The notes beneath the pieces were generated by a model, which saw only the letters and a program-made list of their open reading frames with translations, made no database searches and was not told the origin of the DNA. Source: Nonomuraea sp. NBC_00507 (lineage in GTDB: Bacteria; Actinomycetota; Actinomycetes; Streptosporangiales; Streptosporangiaceae). Taken from it: 64,000 bases of DNA. A program made the position numbers and the translations under genes. Positions 34,583 through 43,338 of this stretch are shown in pieces. The stretch is taken from assembly GCF_036013525.1 (NCBI RefSeq), contig NZ_CP107853.1:434001-498000 (forward strand), written 5' to 3'. How positions within the stretch are numbered: the first letter of the stretch is position 1; every line of letters starts with the position of its first letter.

Positions 34583-35011
34583 TCAGGACAGCTGGACCAC
34601 CGCGCGAGCCTTGGACAGCACCTTGGCCTCGGCCGACTTGGCCGTCAGGCCGATGACCACGCGCTTGTCCTGGAGCTTCTCCTCCACGACCCCGCTCACC
34701 GAGATCGTCGCACCTTGATCGTCATCGGGCACGACCACCATCGACGAGAACCGCACGCCGAAGTCCAGCACCGCACCGGGATCCCCTACCCAGTCGGTGA
34801 CGAACCGCCCGGCCTGCGCCATCGTGTACATCCCATGCGCGATCACGTCAGGCAGCCCGACCATCTTGGCGAACCGCTCGTTCCAGTGGATCTGGTTGAA
34901 GTCTCCGGAAGCGCCGGCGTACATCACCAGGTCGAGCCTGCGCACGTTGTAGTCCACGGCCGGGATCTCCTGCCCGACCTCGACCTCGTCGTACTTCACC
35001 GTGGCGCCCAT
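34583..35011 (-). CDS. MaoC-like (R)-hydratase, HadB-type catalytic subunit
   Basis: This 142-aa hot-dog fold protein carries the hydratase 2 motif GASGDFNQIHWNERFAKMVG with the catalytic Asp and His, and AHGMYTM. It starts with ATG overlapping the upstream hadA-like stop (TGATG). In mycobacteria the same order rpmG2-hadA-hadB encodes beta-hydroxyacyl-ACP dehydratase subunits. The orthologous pair in non-mycolate actinomycetes is usually named MaoC family, and I do not infer mycolic acid synthesis. Confidence 0.88.
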   Translation of the reverse strand: MGATVKYDEVEVGQEIPAVDYNVRRLDLVMYAGASGDFNQIHWNERFAKMVGLPDVIAHGMYTMAQAGRFVTDWVGDPGAVLDFGVRFSSMVVVPDDDQGATISVSGVVEEKLQDKRVVIGLTAKSAEAKVLSKARAVVQLS

Positions 35012-35460
35012 CAGCCGGCCCCTCCGCGCTCGACGATCGTGTTGTAGGTGATGCAGACCGGCTCGCCCTCGACGGTCGCGACCTCACTGCGCACCGTCAG
35101 CAGCTCGTTGCGCCCGGCGGTCCGGATGTCGGTGATCGTGGCGATGCTGACCAGCTGATCGCCGGCGTAGACGGGGCGTACGTACTCGAAACGCTGCTCG
35201 CCGTGGACCACCATGGCGAAGTTCAGCCCGAGATCCGGATCCACCAGCGCGTCGCCGCCGCTCTGCAGGCTGAAAACGATGGGGAACGTCGGCGGCGCGA
35301 TCACGTCGCGGTAACCGGCGGCCTGAGCGGCTTCTTTGTCGCGGTAGATCGGGTTGGCGTCGCCGATCGCGGCCGCGAACTCCCTGATCTTCACCCGGCT
35401 GACCTCGTAGGGGGCGCTGGGCGGGTAGGTCCTGCCCACGAAGTCACGGTTCAAGGCCAT
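35011..35460 (-). CDS. MaoC-like N-terminal subunit, HadA-type
   Basis: This 149-aa hot-dog protein is the partner of the following gene. The hydratase motif is degenerate (GDANPIYRDKEAAQAAGYRD, with Tyr where catalytic His would be), as in HadA, which stabilises the acyl chain while HadB supplies catalysis. GGGAG precedes the ATG by 7 bp. It follows rpmG in the conserved rpmG-hadA-hadB block. Confidence 0.88.
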   Translation of the reverse strand: MALNRDFVGRTYPPSAPYEVSRVKIREFAAAIGDANPIYRDKEAAQAAGYRDVIAPPTFPIVFSLQSGGDALVDPDLGLNFAMVVHGEQRFEYVRPVYAGDQLVSIATITDIRTAGRNELLTVRSEVATVEGEPVCITYNTIVERGGAG

Positions 35461-35617
35461 CAGTGCTCCCTCGCAATGTCCCTCGTCCGAGCGCTGCTGA
35501 GGCCGACGGTAACAGAACAAGGTTCGGCTGTCGCCGGTGATGCCTGCTCTTTACGCGATGCCGTGGCCTGGCCGTCGCGCACCCGCGGGGTGAGGCGGGC
35601 ACCGGAGTGCAGACACG

Positions 35618-35651
35618 ACAAACCGGCGCCCACACCAGGACGCCGGTTGTG
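35618..35651 (-). terminator. Hairpin terminator after rpmG
   Basis: AACCGGCG (35621-35628) and CGCCGGTT (35641-35648) form a perfect stem that can be extended by CA/TG pairs, 32 bp beyond the rpmG stop. It would uncouple rpmG from the hadA-like gene. Confidence 0.6.
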
Positions 35652-35682
35652 CGATATGAACGATGGAGAAGCCCCCGGAGAG

Positions 35683-35847
35683 CTATCGAGTCTCGCGGTG
35701 CGCGCGGTGCGTGCGGCAGTTGGGGCAGTATTTCTTCAGCTCAAGCCGATCCGGGTCGTTACGCCGGTTCTTCCGCGTGATGTAGTTGCGGTGCTTGCAC
35801 TCCTGGCAGGCCAGCGTGATCTTCGGCCTAACGTCGGTGGCAGCCAC
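35683..35847 (-). CDS. rpmG: 50S ribosomal protein L33
   Basis: This 54-aa ribosomal protein, too short for simple ORF screens, begins with GTG as [20 protein letters not shown] and ends [17 protein letters not shown]. Two CxxC pairs (CQEC and CPNC) show the zinc-binding C+ form. The [20 protein letters not shown] core is diagnostic. AAAGG lies about 10 bp before the GTG. It lies between tRNA-Met and the hadA-like gene, as in other actinobacteria. Confidence 0.95.
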   Translation of the reverse strand: MAATDVRPKITLACQECKHRNYITRKNRRNDPDRLELKKYCPNCRTHRAHRETR

Positions 35848-35919
35848 TTGGGAGTGCCTTTCTACGTTCGGGACATGGACACGCCCATGCCCAGGCCTGC
35901 CGACCTGGGATTGGGCAGT

Positions 35920-35992
35920 AGCGGAGGCCGGACTTGAACCGGCGACACAACGATTATGAGCCGTTTGCTCTGCCTGACTGAGCTACTCCGCC
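35920..35992 (-). tRNA. tRNA-Met (anticodon CAT)
   Basis: A 73-nt cloverleaf without encoded CCA. The acceptor arms GGCGGAG and CTCCGCT pair (first pair G-U). The anticodon stem AACGG/TCGTT surrounds the loop CTCATAA with anticodon CAT, and the T-arm GCCGG-TTCAAGT-CCGGC is perfect. The first base pair G1-U72 is unlike an initiator tRNA, so it is the elongator. It is upstream of rpmG on the same strand. Confidence 0.95.
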
Positions 35993-36165
35993 TTGAGCCG
36001 GTATGGACCCGGCCTGTAGAGGATACCCGACGCAGGGAGCAGTTTCGTAACTCGCCCGATCGAGCGGGGTGCTCCCCGCAGTATGCCTCAGCAACCCCGA
36101 GAACCGAAATCCGAAAACAAGATACTACCTGCCGCCAATGACCCGGAGCGCCGCCGAGCAGCCGG

Positions 36166-37221
36166 TCAGACTCGGATGCCCGCCTTCCTCCACACCTTGA
36201 GCAGCCTGCGGGCCGAGCCGCCGATGGGGCCGACGGCCTCGTACAGCACGTCGCGCGAGACCGGCTTGGCCTGCGCCACGGCGGTCACCGCGGCGTCCGC
36301 GGCGGTGATCGTGTGCGAGCACACGCTCAGCAGGTAGCCGGGGATCTGCAGGCGCGGATCCGTGCAGCCCACCAAGGGGACGCCCACGGCGGCGACGACC
36401 GGGAACACCGTGCCCGGGATGCCGATGGCGGCCTCGGCCCGCGCCGACGCCTGGACCGAGGGAACGGAGCTGATCTCGTACCGCTCCCACAACGAGCGGT
36501 CCTCGCGCGGGTGCAGCCCCACCAGGATGTGCTTGCCGGCCGCCGCGAGCCGCTCGGCGGCGGCCAGGAGCAGCTCGGTGCCCGGGGCCGAGCCGCCGGT
36601 CTGGCTGGACCTGGTCACGCTGGTGAGCACCAGCACGGTGCCGGGTTCGGGGGTGTGCCGGGGCAGGTCGTCGGTCTGCGGCGTGCCCACGACCGTGATC
36701 GGGCGGCGCGTGCCCAGGTAGTCGTCGAACACCTTCGCCTCGGCCGGGGAGGACGCCGTGATCGCCCTGAGCCGGGAGCGGAATTCCGCCGCACGGGGCG
36801 CCTCGACCGGAAGCTGGTAGGCGAGCGAGCTGGCGATCATCGGCAGTCCGGGCAGCCGCGCGGCGCAGTCCGCGGGCCAGTCTCCCGCGCCCGTCACCAC
36901 GAGCAGGTCGGCCGGCGGGATCCGGTCCGGGGTCGCCACTGTGACCGGGTCACCAGGCTTGATCCCGGACAGATCGGGCACCAACTGCACGACCTCCCAC
37001 CCCAGGCGGCGCGCCTCGGGCAGCAGGGGTGCCACGTGGTAGGTGCCCCAGGGCTCGTTGGTGGCGATCAGGACGCGGGGCGGCTTCCCGTTCGGCCGGG
37101 CGGCCGCGTGGGCCGCCGTGCCGCCCAGGACGGTGAGGCCCGTCGCGGACAGGGCGCCGGCGATGAGCGTACGCCGGGCGAGGCCGCGCTCCTTGACATC
37201 CGTGGTGTCATGAAATTTCAC
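36166..37221 (-). CDS. Putative twin-arginine exported GT-B-like protein
   Basis: This 351-aa protein has an N-terminal KERGLARRTLIAGALSATG segment, a twin-arginine signal with a hydrophobic core and an AHAA cleavage site near residue 40. The mature part looks like a two-domain Rossmann (GT-B-like) protein: RVLIATNEPWGTYHVAPLLPEARR at the start, then TVLVLTSVTRSSQTG and KHILVGLHPRED. This resembles the UDP-GlcNAc epimerase or CDP-glycerol transferase folds only in outline. An exported GT-B protein would be unusual since sugar nucleotides are cytosolic. Function unknown; start GTG 37219-37221. Confidence 0.6.
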   Translation of the reverse strand: MKFHDTTDVKERGLARRTLIAGALSATGLTVLGGTAAHAAARPNGKPPRVLIATNEPWGTYHVAPLLPEARRLGWEVVQLVPDLSGIKPGDPVTVATPDRIPPADLLVVTGAGDWPADCAARLPGLPMIASSLAYQLPVEAPRAAEFRSRLRAITASSPAEAKVFDDYLGTRRPITVVGTPQTDDLPRHTPEPGTVLVLTSVTRSSQTGGSAPGTELLLAAAERLAAAGKHILVGLHPREDRSLWERYEISSVPSVQASARAEAAIGIPGTVFPVVAAVGVPLVGCTDPRLQIPGYLLSVCSHTITAADAAVTAVAQAKPVSRDVLYEAVGPIGGSARRLLKVWRKAGIRV

Positions 37222-37336
37222 GAGATCGGAATCTAGGGGCCGGCCACGACCCGTCGATGAACACAGGACGTCGCCCGGAAGAACGAGGCAACCGCTGGGT
37301 CGTGAGGAAGGCTCGAGAGCTAGCCAAGCCAGGCGC

Positions 37337-37363
37337 CCTTTCGGGCATTCCTGGTCCGAAAGG
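37337..37363 (-). terminator. Hairpin after the MXAN_6230-family gene
   Basis: CCTTTCGG (37337-37344) and CCGAAAGG (37356-37363) are perfect inverted arms with an 11-nt loop, 45 bp beyond the stop of the upstream minus-strand gene. It may terminate that gene. Confidence 0.45.
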
Positions 37364-37407
37364 TGAGAAGGAAGCCCTCGAATGGCCTCATGACGATCTC
37401 AACGGTA

Positions 37408-39525
37408 TCAGGCCGGGATCAGTTCGTGCAGGGTCCCAGGCGTGTACACCCGCGCGCCCGGCGGGAGATCAGCCGGAGCCTCCAGCCCGATGTAGGTGGT
37501 GCCCCCGGCCTGCTGCGAGCTCTTCGCCTCCAGCAGGCCGGCCAGATAGCGGACGCGTAGGTAGTCGCGTTCCACGATCGAGCGCACCAGCAGCGAGGCG
37601 GTGACCCGGTTGCCCTCCACCTGGTTGAAGCCGGGATGCCCCTTCAGGTAAAGATGCAGCCACTTCACCCGCCAGGCGCCGTCGTCACCGCGCAGGAAGA
37701 CCAGGGGCAGCGCGATCCGGCCGGAGCCGCGCAGGTCGGACTTCATGCGTACGGTCCGCGGCTCGAACGGCCTGCCCCCCTGCGCGGCGTCCCTGGTCAT
37801 GTACCCGAAGAACGCCTCGGCGGCCTCGTCGAACCGTTCCCCGGCGTAGATGTTGACCTGCGGGATGATGATCGGCCGGGCCGCTTCGGCGAGACGGATG
37901 TTGATGAACTCCGACGCGCCGTCCGGGGCCTCGGTGAGATCACCGGAGTACTCGGCGAAGCCGTTGGAGTAGTTCGTCCACGAGATGTGCGCCGGGTTGC
38001 CGTAAGAGGCGTCCAGCAGGAGAGCGGACAGGTCGTAGTCCGTGCGCCGCCGGGCCTGCCGCCAATGGACGAAGAACCTGAGCAATTCGCCGCCCACGGC
38101 CGACAGCGAGCCGCGTGGCAGCATGCCCAGCCCGGGCGCGACGGCCTTGCCGGATAACGGCAGTGCCACGTCGAGCACGTCAGGATCGACGATCAGCTCG
38201 CCCGGGTCGGGCAGGCGGCCGGCGATCTGCGTGTCCAGGATGTCCAGCGCCCGCGCCAGGACGTCCTCCTCCAGCGTCGATCGGGTGTCGGGGGTCGCCC
38301 ACGCCCTGCCGTACCGGTTGGTGAAGACGCGGCCCGCGGTGGGGGCGAGCCGGTTCTGCAGGTGCTCGCGCAGGGACAGCAGGACCCGGCCGGAAGCACC
38401 GGCCGCGGCTGCCTCCGCCGCGTCCAGCACGGCCGACGCGGACAGGCCGGTCCGCAGCAGGTGGTCGAGGCGGCGCAGCAACGCGCCGGGCGCCCTCTCC
38501 AGCAGCCGGACGGCATCCGCGGCACGGCCCGCCGACAGAGCGGCCTCGACCCGGCTGTCGAAGCCGGCGGCCTCGCGTACGCCCCTGGCCACGTCGAAGA
38601 CGTGGCCGGCCCGCGTCAGATGCGGATAGTCATGGGGATGCAGCCGCTCGCCGAGCCGCTTCCACTGCTCGCGGTGGCGTGGCACGTCGCCGAGCTTGGC
38701 CGGAGTGGCGACCGCGTCCAGAGCCCGCAGGAGGGCGCGGCGCTCGGCGCGCCGGAAGGAACGGAACCGGGTGGGCGCGGCCAGCGTGACATCGCCGCCG
38801 GAGCAGCCGCAGGCGAGCCGGAGCACGTCGGTGACCGTGTCCACGAGCAGCGGCCGGCCGGTGGCCAGCCGCACTTCGTTGACGATGGCGCGGTTCTCGC
38901 GCACGGGGATGCGCTCCGGCTCGTCGGCGCAGTACGACGCCAGCGACCGCAACGCCGCCAGGTCCTCGGCGGCTAACGGCGACGGCGAGCCCGCCAGCGA
39001 GAAGTAGAGCTCGCGTGCCTCCGCTTCCAGGCTTCCGCCCAGTTCCAGCACGGTCACCCGGTCGCCTGCCAGCGGGATCAGCTCAGCGTGCGCGGCCAGC
39101 AGGTCGGCGTAGGTGTGCTGGTAGCGGCCGTAGCCCGGCAGGGTCAGCAGGTTGAGCGTCGGCGGCTGGAGCCGCTCGGCGGCGACCGGGTCGAGCATGG
39201 TCTCACGCAGGAGGCCGGCCCAGAACTCCAGGGTGTCCGGCACGTTCTCGGGGAAGTCGATGAAGTACGCGTTGTGCTGGACATGGTCGCCCACCAGGCC
39301 GCGGACCGCCGCCAGGACGCGTACGCCGAGGTCCAGGACGGTCTCGCCGGGCAGCCCCGCCAGGCGTTCGAGCAAGGGCGCCGAGCACTTGAAGCCGACG
39401 CTCAGGAGGGCTGCGTCGAGCTGGCGGGCGGCCACCTCTCCCCAGCCGTCGGGCGCGACGTCGGCGGGAGCGTCGATGGGAACTCGTAGCCGCCGGACGA
39501 TGACGAGGCTTTCCAGAGTGTCCAC
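37408..39525 (-). CDS. MXAN_6230/SCO0854 family protein
   Basis: This 705-aa protein matches my memory of the uncharacterised MXAN_6230/SCO0854 family, whose conserved blocks include LPGYGRYQHTYADLLAAH, IPVRENRAIVNEVR, WKRLGERLHPHDYPHL, SGRVLLSLREHLQNRL, ALPLSGKAVAPG and RTDYDLSALLLDASYGN. The family often sits with TerD-type tellurite-resistance genes, which are absent here. Members are reported with a RING-like Cys-rich domain, but the only clustered Cys here are in ACGCSGG, so no RING is visible. GTG 39525 is the chosen start (weak GGTG ribosome site). It is not a LanB dehydratase. Confidence 0.75.
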   Translation of the reverse strand: MDTLESLVIVRRLRVPIDAPADVAPDGWGEVAARQLDAALLSVGFKCSAPLLERLAGLPGETVLDLGVRVLAAVRGLVGDHVQHNAYFIDFPENVPDTLEFWAGLLRETMLDPVAAERLQPPTLNLLTLPGYGRYQHTYADLLAAHAELIPLAGDRVTVLELGGSLEAEARELYFSLAGSPSPLAAEDLAALRSLASYCADEPERIPVRENRAIVNEVRLATGRPLLVDTVTDVLRLACGCSGGDVTLAAPTRFRSFRRAERRALLRALDAVATPAKLGDVPRHREQWKRLGERLHPHDYPHLTRAGHVFDVARGVREAAGFDSRVEAALSAGRAADAVRLLERAPGALLRRLDHLLRTGLSASAVLDAAEAAAAGASGRVLLSLREHLQNRLAPTAGRVFTNRYGRAWATPDTRSTLEEDVLARALDILDTQIAGRLPDPGELIVDPDVLDVALPLSGKAVAPGLGMLPRGSLSAVGGELLRFFVHWRQARRRTDYDLSALLLDASYGNPAHISWTNYSNGFAEYSGDLTEAPDGASEFINIRLAEAARPIIIPQVNIYAGERFDEAAEAFFGYMTRDAAQGGRPFEPRTVRMKSDLRGSGRIALPLVFLRGDDGAWRVKWLHLYLKGHPGFNQVEGNRVTASLLVRSIVERDYLRVRYLAGLLEAKSSQQAGGTTYIGLEAPADLPPGARVYTPGTLHELIPA

Positions 39526-39635
39526 TGACGCACCATATAGCCGACGTCTTCCCACCTTCTGCGGGTTTTCTGCCCCGCGATCACCAGCCGCGGCCGCGAC
39601 GGCGCCCTCCCCGCGGAAACGCCTGCGGTCAGGGT

Positions 39636-40370
39636 CTATGACCGCTCTGGACGCAGCGCGTCGGAGATGGACTTGACGCCGCCGTGCGCGGTGAGGCCGC
39701 CGTCCACCGGGATCTCGGCTCCGGTGATGAAGGACGCCTCGTCGGACAGGAGGAAGACGACGAGGGGGACGACCTCGTCGACCGTGCCCGTGCGGCCGAG
39801 CGGGGTCTCGCGGACGTTCGCGGCGCGGAAGGCGGGGTGGGCGGAGGCGGTCATCTCGGTCTCGATGAAGCCGGGGTGGATGGTGTTCACGCGGATTCCG
39901 CGCGGGCCCAGTTCCGTGGCCGCCGCCTTCGACAGACCGCGCAGCGCCCATTTGCCGGCTGTGTACGCGACCGGATAGTGGCCGGTGAGCGCGGCGGCCG
40001 AGCCGACGTTCACGATGGACGAGCCCGGCGGCATCAGCGGGACGAGCTGCTGGATGCCGAGCAGCGGGCCGGTGACGTTCACGGCATGAACGCGGTCGAA
40101 GTCCTCCGCCCGCACGTCCGTCAGGCGCGCACGCCAGGTGATCCCCGCGTTGTTGACCAGGCCGTGGACCTGGCCGTACGACTCCCGCAGATCGGCGGCC
40201 AGCCGGGCCCAGTCCTGCTCGCTGGTGACGTCCAACCGGCGGCAGTCACCCGTCGCCTCCACATCGGTGGCGAGCACCTGCGCACCCTCACGGGCCAGCG
40301 CCGCCGCCTCCGCGGCGCCCTGGCCGCGGGCCGCACCGGTGACGACCACGACCTTGCCCAGCAGCCTCAT
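39636..40370 (-). CDS. Short-chain dehydrogenase/reductase (catabolic operon)
   Basis: This 244-aa NAD(P)-dependent oxidoreductase has the cofactor loop TGAARGQG, NNAGIT, the catalytic Ser in VNVGSAAAL and YTAGK (YxxxK). It is close to 3-alpha/20-beta-hydroxysteroid dehydrogenase-like SDRs. It is the last gene of the seven-gene catabolic operon, overlapping the preceding hydrolase by 4 bp. It probably oxidises or reduces a hydroxyl/ketone intermediate or the initial substrate. Confidence 0.92.
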   Translation of the reverse strand: MRLLGKVVVVTGAARGQGAAEAAALAREGAQVLATDVEATGDCRRLDVTSEQDWARLAADLRESYGQVHGLVNNAGITWRARLTDVRAEDFDRVHAVNVTGPLLGIQQLVPLMPPGSSIVNVGSAAALTGHYPVAYTAGKWALRGLSKAAATELGPRGIRVNTIHPGFIETEMTASAHPAFRAANVRETPLGRTGTVDEVVPLVVFLLSDEASFITGAEIPVDGGLTAHGGVKSISDALRPERS

Positions 40371-41323
40371 GGTCGCTCCCGGATCCGGCGGCGGGCCCTG
40401 GGGACCGGCACCGGGGCTGCTCCCGGGACCACAGTGTTGGACGTGGTGCCGAGGCCCTCGACGGTGAGGGTGACCGTGTCGCCGGGTTTCAGCGGCGGGC
40501 GGGAGTCGCGCCCGCGGACACCCCAGAGCTCCGCCAGACACCCGCCGTTGCCGCACGTGCCCGAGCCGAGCACGTCACCGGGACGCACGTGTGCGCCGCG
40601 CGAGGCATAGGCGATCATCTCCTCGAAGGTCCAGCTCATGTTGGACAGCAGGTCCGCGCCGACCACGTCGCCGTTGATCTCGGCAGTGAGCGCCAGGCGC
40701 AGGAAGCCTTCGGCGTCGCGGTACTGCTCCAACTCGTCGGCGGTGACCAGGTACGGGCCGAGAGTGGTCGCGGTGTCCTTGCCCTTGCACGGGCCGAGGT
40801 TGACCTGCATCTCGCGGGACTGGAGGTCGCGCGCGGACCAGTCGTTGAAGATCGTGTAACCGGCGATGTGGTCCCTGGCCTGCTCAGGGGTGAGGTCACG
40901 GCCCTCGCGGCCGATGACGGCGGCGACTTCGAGCTCGAAGTCGAGCACCTGGCTGCCCGGCGGGACGGGCACGTCGTCGTACGGGCCGATGACCGCGTAC
41001 GGGTTGGTGAAGTAGAAGGTCGGGGCGTCGTACCAGGCGTCGGGCACGCCGGCGGAGCCGTCGATCGAGCGGCGTACGCCCTCGACGTGCTCCTCGAAGG
41101 TGACGAAGTCCCGGATCGTCGGAGGCTCCAGCGGCGGCAGGAGACGCACGTCGGTGACGCGCGGGCCGGCAGTCAGGTCGAGCGCGGCGGCCGCCTCGCG
41201 CAGACGGCCGGTGCGGAGCAGGTCGAGCAGCGAGTCCTCTCCTGGAACCGGATGGAGTCGGCCGTCATCGTCGAGGACGGCGACGTGCCGGCGTCCGTGC
41301 TGTTCATATCGGGCAAAGCGCAT
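40367..41323 (-). CDS. Fumarylacetoacetate hydrolase family protein (first copy)
   Basis: This 318-aa protein has the FAH fold with metal-ligand motif DFELEVAAVIG, the catalytic segment DHIAGYTIFNDWSARD, LGPCKGKDTATTLGPYLV and GSGTCGNGGCLAELWG. FAH-family enzymes in ring-cleavage pathways hydrolyse or hydrate acylpyruvate or 2-hydroxydienoate intermediates. The operon has a second FAH gene at 45481, so the two may catalyse successive steps. Confidence 0.9.
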   Translation of the reverse strand: MRFARYEQHGRRHVAVLDDDGRLHPVPGEDSLLDLLRTGRLREAAAALDLTAGPRVTDVRLLPPLEPPTIRDFVTFEEHVEGVRRSIDGSAGVPDAWYDAPTFYFTNPYAVIGPYDDVPVPPGSQVLDFELEVAAVIGREGRDLTPEQARDHIAGYTIFNDWSARDLQSREMQVNLGPCKGKDTATTLGPYLVTADELEQYRDAEGFLRLALTAEINGDVVGADLLSNMSWTFEEMIAYASRGAHVRPGDVLGSGTCGNGGCLAELWGVRGRDSRPPLKPGDTVTLTVEGLGTTSNTVVPGAAPVPVPRARRRIRERP

Positions 41324-41379
41324 GGCGCGGCTCCGTGGAAGGGATCAAGGGTGCGGTCGAGAGGCCGTGCCCAAGGGGA

Positions 41380-42318
41380 TCAGACCGGTGGTGCGACGAA
41401 GCAGCCGTGGTCGGCGTCGTTGAAGGACTCCTTGGCGACCAGCTCGTTCATCGGGTTGGCGGTGCCCCACTGGTCGCTGACCTCCGGCTGAGAGAAGTCG
41501 TAGACGTGCGGGTGCCAGGTGTCCTCGTCGAGCAGCTCCAGCTCCGTCGTGTACTCGACGGTGTTGCCGTGCGGGTCGAGGAAGTACGTGAACGTGTTGT
41601 CGCCCGCCAGATGCCGCCCGGGACCCCAGATCTTGCGGTGACCCGCGCGGATGACGCGGCCGGAGCCGCGCATGTACTCGTCGATGCCGCGCATCTCGAA
41701 CGAGATGTGGTGCAGGGAGGTGTGCGGTCCCTTGGCGATCGCCATCGAGTGATGCTGGTTGCTGATCCGCATGAAGTGCATCGCCTCACCCATCCTGGGG
41801 TGCATGAGGGTGTCGGAGAGGCGGAAGCCGAGGTGCCGCTCGTACCACTCCCGCGTCCGGTCGAGATTCGGGGAGTTGAGGACGACGTGCGACAACTTGA
41901 CCGGGATCGCCTCCTTCTCCTCGATCTTGCGGTGCCGGCGGACCTCGACGTCCGCGGAGACCTCGATGGTCCGGCCGTCGACGTCGAAGAACCGGAAGCC
42001 GTAGCCGCCGCCCGGGGTGTCGGCCTTGCCCGGTTGGGAGATCAGCCGGACCCCGCCCGCGAGCAGCCGCTCGGCGAGGGCATCCACGTCGGCCGGGCTC
42101 GCGGCCCCGTACGACACCAGGTCGAGGCGCTTCTCGTCCGCCTGGCGCAGTCGTACGACGTACTGCTCCGGTGAGCCTTCGGCGGCGAGGAACGCGATGC
42201 CGGAGTCCTCGGCGACCTTCGTCAGGCCCCAGACGCCGCCGTAGAAGTCGAGCTGCTTGTCGTAGTCAGGCACGGCGAGGTCGACGTGCCGCAGATGGGT
42301 GAGCAGGCGTTCAGTCAT
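41380..42318 (-). CDS. VOC family extradiol ring-cleavage dioxygenase
   Basis: This 312-aa protein has two VOC modules. The C-terminal module bears the Fe(II)/Mn(II) ligands: His in KLSHVVLNSP, His in SLHHISFEMRG and Glu in GNTVEYTTELE, and the LDPHGNTVEY motif typical of catechol 2,3-dioxygenases. It is expected to cleave a catechol-type ring next to one hydroxyl. It sits between the FAH hydrolase and the amidohydrolase of the operon. The start ATG follows GAGGGAT. Confidence 0.92.
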   Translation of the reverse strand: MTERLLTHLRHVDLAVPDYDKQLDFYGGVWGLTKVAEDSGIAFLAAEGSPEQYVVRLRQADEKRLDLVSYGAASPADVDALAERLLAGGVRLISQPGKADTPGGGYGFRFFDVDGRTIEVSADVEVRRHRKIEEKEAIPVKLSHVVLNSPNLDRTREWYERHLGFRLSDTLMHPRMGEAMHFMRISNQHHSMAIAKGPHTSLHHISFEMRGIDEYMRGSGRVIRAGHRKIWGPGRHLAGDNTFTYFLDPHGNTVEYTTELELLDEDTWHPHVYDFSQPEVSDQWGTANPMNELVAKESFNDADHGCFVAPPV

Positions 42319-42333
42319 GGCAGGAGATCCCTC

Positions 42334-43338
42334 TCAGGTGAGGCGCAGCAGCGTCGTCGCGTTGCCGCCGCGTACAGCGTGGAAGTCGGCATCGGACAGG
42401 CCCGCGGCGCGCAGCGCGCCCAGCGGATCGTCGGTGCCCATGTCGAAGGGGAAGTCGGAGCCCAGCAGCACCCGCTGCGGGCCCGCGACGCGCAGCAGCT
42501 CCCGCAGGACGTGCGGGTCGTGGACGAGGGAGTCGAACCACAGGCGCGTCAGATAGCTGCTGGGCGGGTGCGCGCAGCCGGCGCGGGCATCGGTGCGCGA
42601 CCGCCAGGCGTGGTCGGAGCGGCCGATGTGGGTGGGCAGATAGCCACCGCCGTGCGCGGCGACGATCCGCAGCCCCGGGTGGCGGTCCAGCACGCCGGAG
42701 AAGATCAGGTGGGAGAGCGCCACCGCGTTCTCGGCCGGCTGGCCGACCGTGTTGGACAGATACCAGCGGTCGAGCCGTTCGTCGAGAGTGCAGCCGAACG
42801 GGTGCAGGAAGACGATGGCACCGGTCTCCTCGGCACGGGCCCAGAAGGGTTCGTATGCCGGGTCGGACAGCTCCCTGCCGGGGGCGTGGCTGGAGATCTC
42901 GACCCCGCGCAGGCCGAGGCCGAGGGCGTGGTCCAGGGCCGGCACGGCGAGCCCCGGGTGCTGGAGCGGGACCAGGCCGAGGCCGTACAGCCGGCCGGGA
43001 GCTGCGGCGGCGTACGCGGCGATCCCGGCGTTGGCCAGCTCCCATACCGAGCGGGCCAGGTCCTCATCGGCCCAGTAGTGGTAGTGCGACGGCGAGGGCG
43101 AGATCAACTGGACGTCCACTCCGGCCGTGTCCATCGCGACGAGCCGGGCCGTCACGTCGGTGAGCCGCGGGATGCGTTCGCGGATCATCGCGGCGTTGAC
43201 GGCCAGCGCGTCGGGTCCGTTGCGGCGCGCGTCCAGCGCGCGGGCGGCGGCCAGTCCCGGCCGGTCGGCGACCGCCTGGTCGACCTCGGGCAGCAGGACG
43301 TGCGCGTGCACGTCGACCGTGGGGGCGTCCGCGGTCAC
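42334..43338 (-). CDS. Amidohydrolase-2 family metal enzyme (ACMSD-like decarboxylase/hydrolase)
   Basis: This 334-aa TIM-barrel protein has VDVHAHVLLPE at the N-terminus, HPFG near residue 170, AAHGGGYLPTHIGR and the terminal metal Asp in LLGSDFPFDMG. This matches the ACMSD-type (aminocarboxymuconate-semialdehyde decarboxylase) branch, including 5-carboxyvanillate and gamma-resorcylate decarboxylases. In the pathway it could decarboxylate an aromatic acid or a ring-cleavage product. GTG start overlaps the monooxygenase stop by 4 bp. Confidence 0.9.
   Translation of the reverse strand: MTADAPTVDVHAHVLLPEVDQAVADRPGLAAARALDARRNGPDALAVNAAMIRERIPRLTDVTARLVAMDTAGVDVQLISPSPSHYHYWADEDLARSVWELANAGIAAYAAAAPGRLYGLGLVPLQHPGLAVPALDHALGLGLRGVEISSHAPGRELSDPAYEPFWARAEETGAIVFLHPFGCTLDERLDRWYLSNTVGQPAENAVALSHLIFSGVLDRHPGLRIVAAHGGGYLPTHIGRSDHAWRSRTDARAGCAHPPSSYLTRLWFDSLVHDPHVLRELLRVAGPQRVLLGSDFPFDMGTDDPLGALRAAGLSDADFHAVRGGNATTLLRLT

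Noticed and set aside
34583..35460. Mycolic acid synthesis (HadAB)
   Set aside because: The same rpmG-MaoC-MaoC block is widespread in actinomycetes without mycolates, and no other mycolate gene is here.
37408..39525. Possible lantibiotic dehydratase (LanB) because of length and catabolic-looking neighbourhood
   Set aside because: No LanC, precursor peptide or LanB motifs; conserved blocks fit the MXAN_6230/SCO0854 family.
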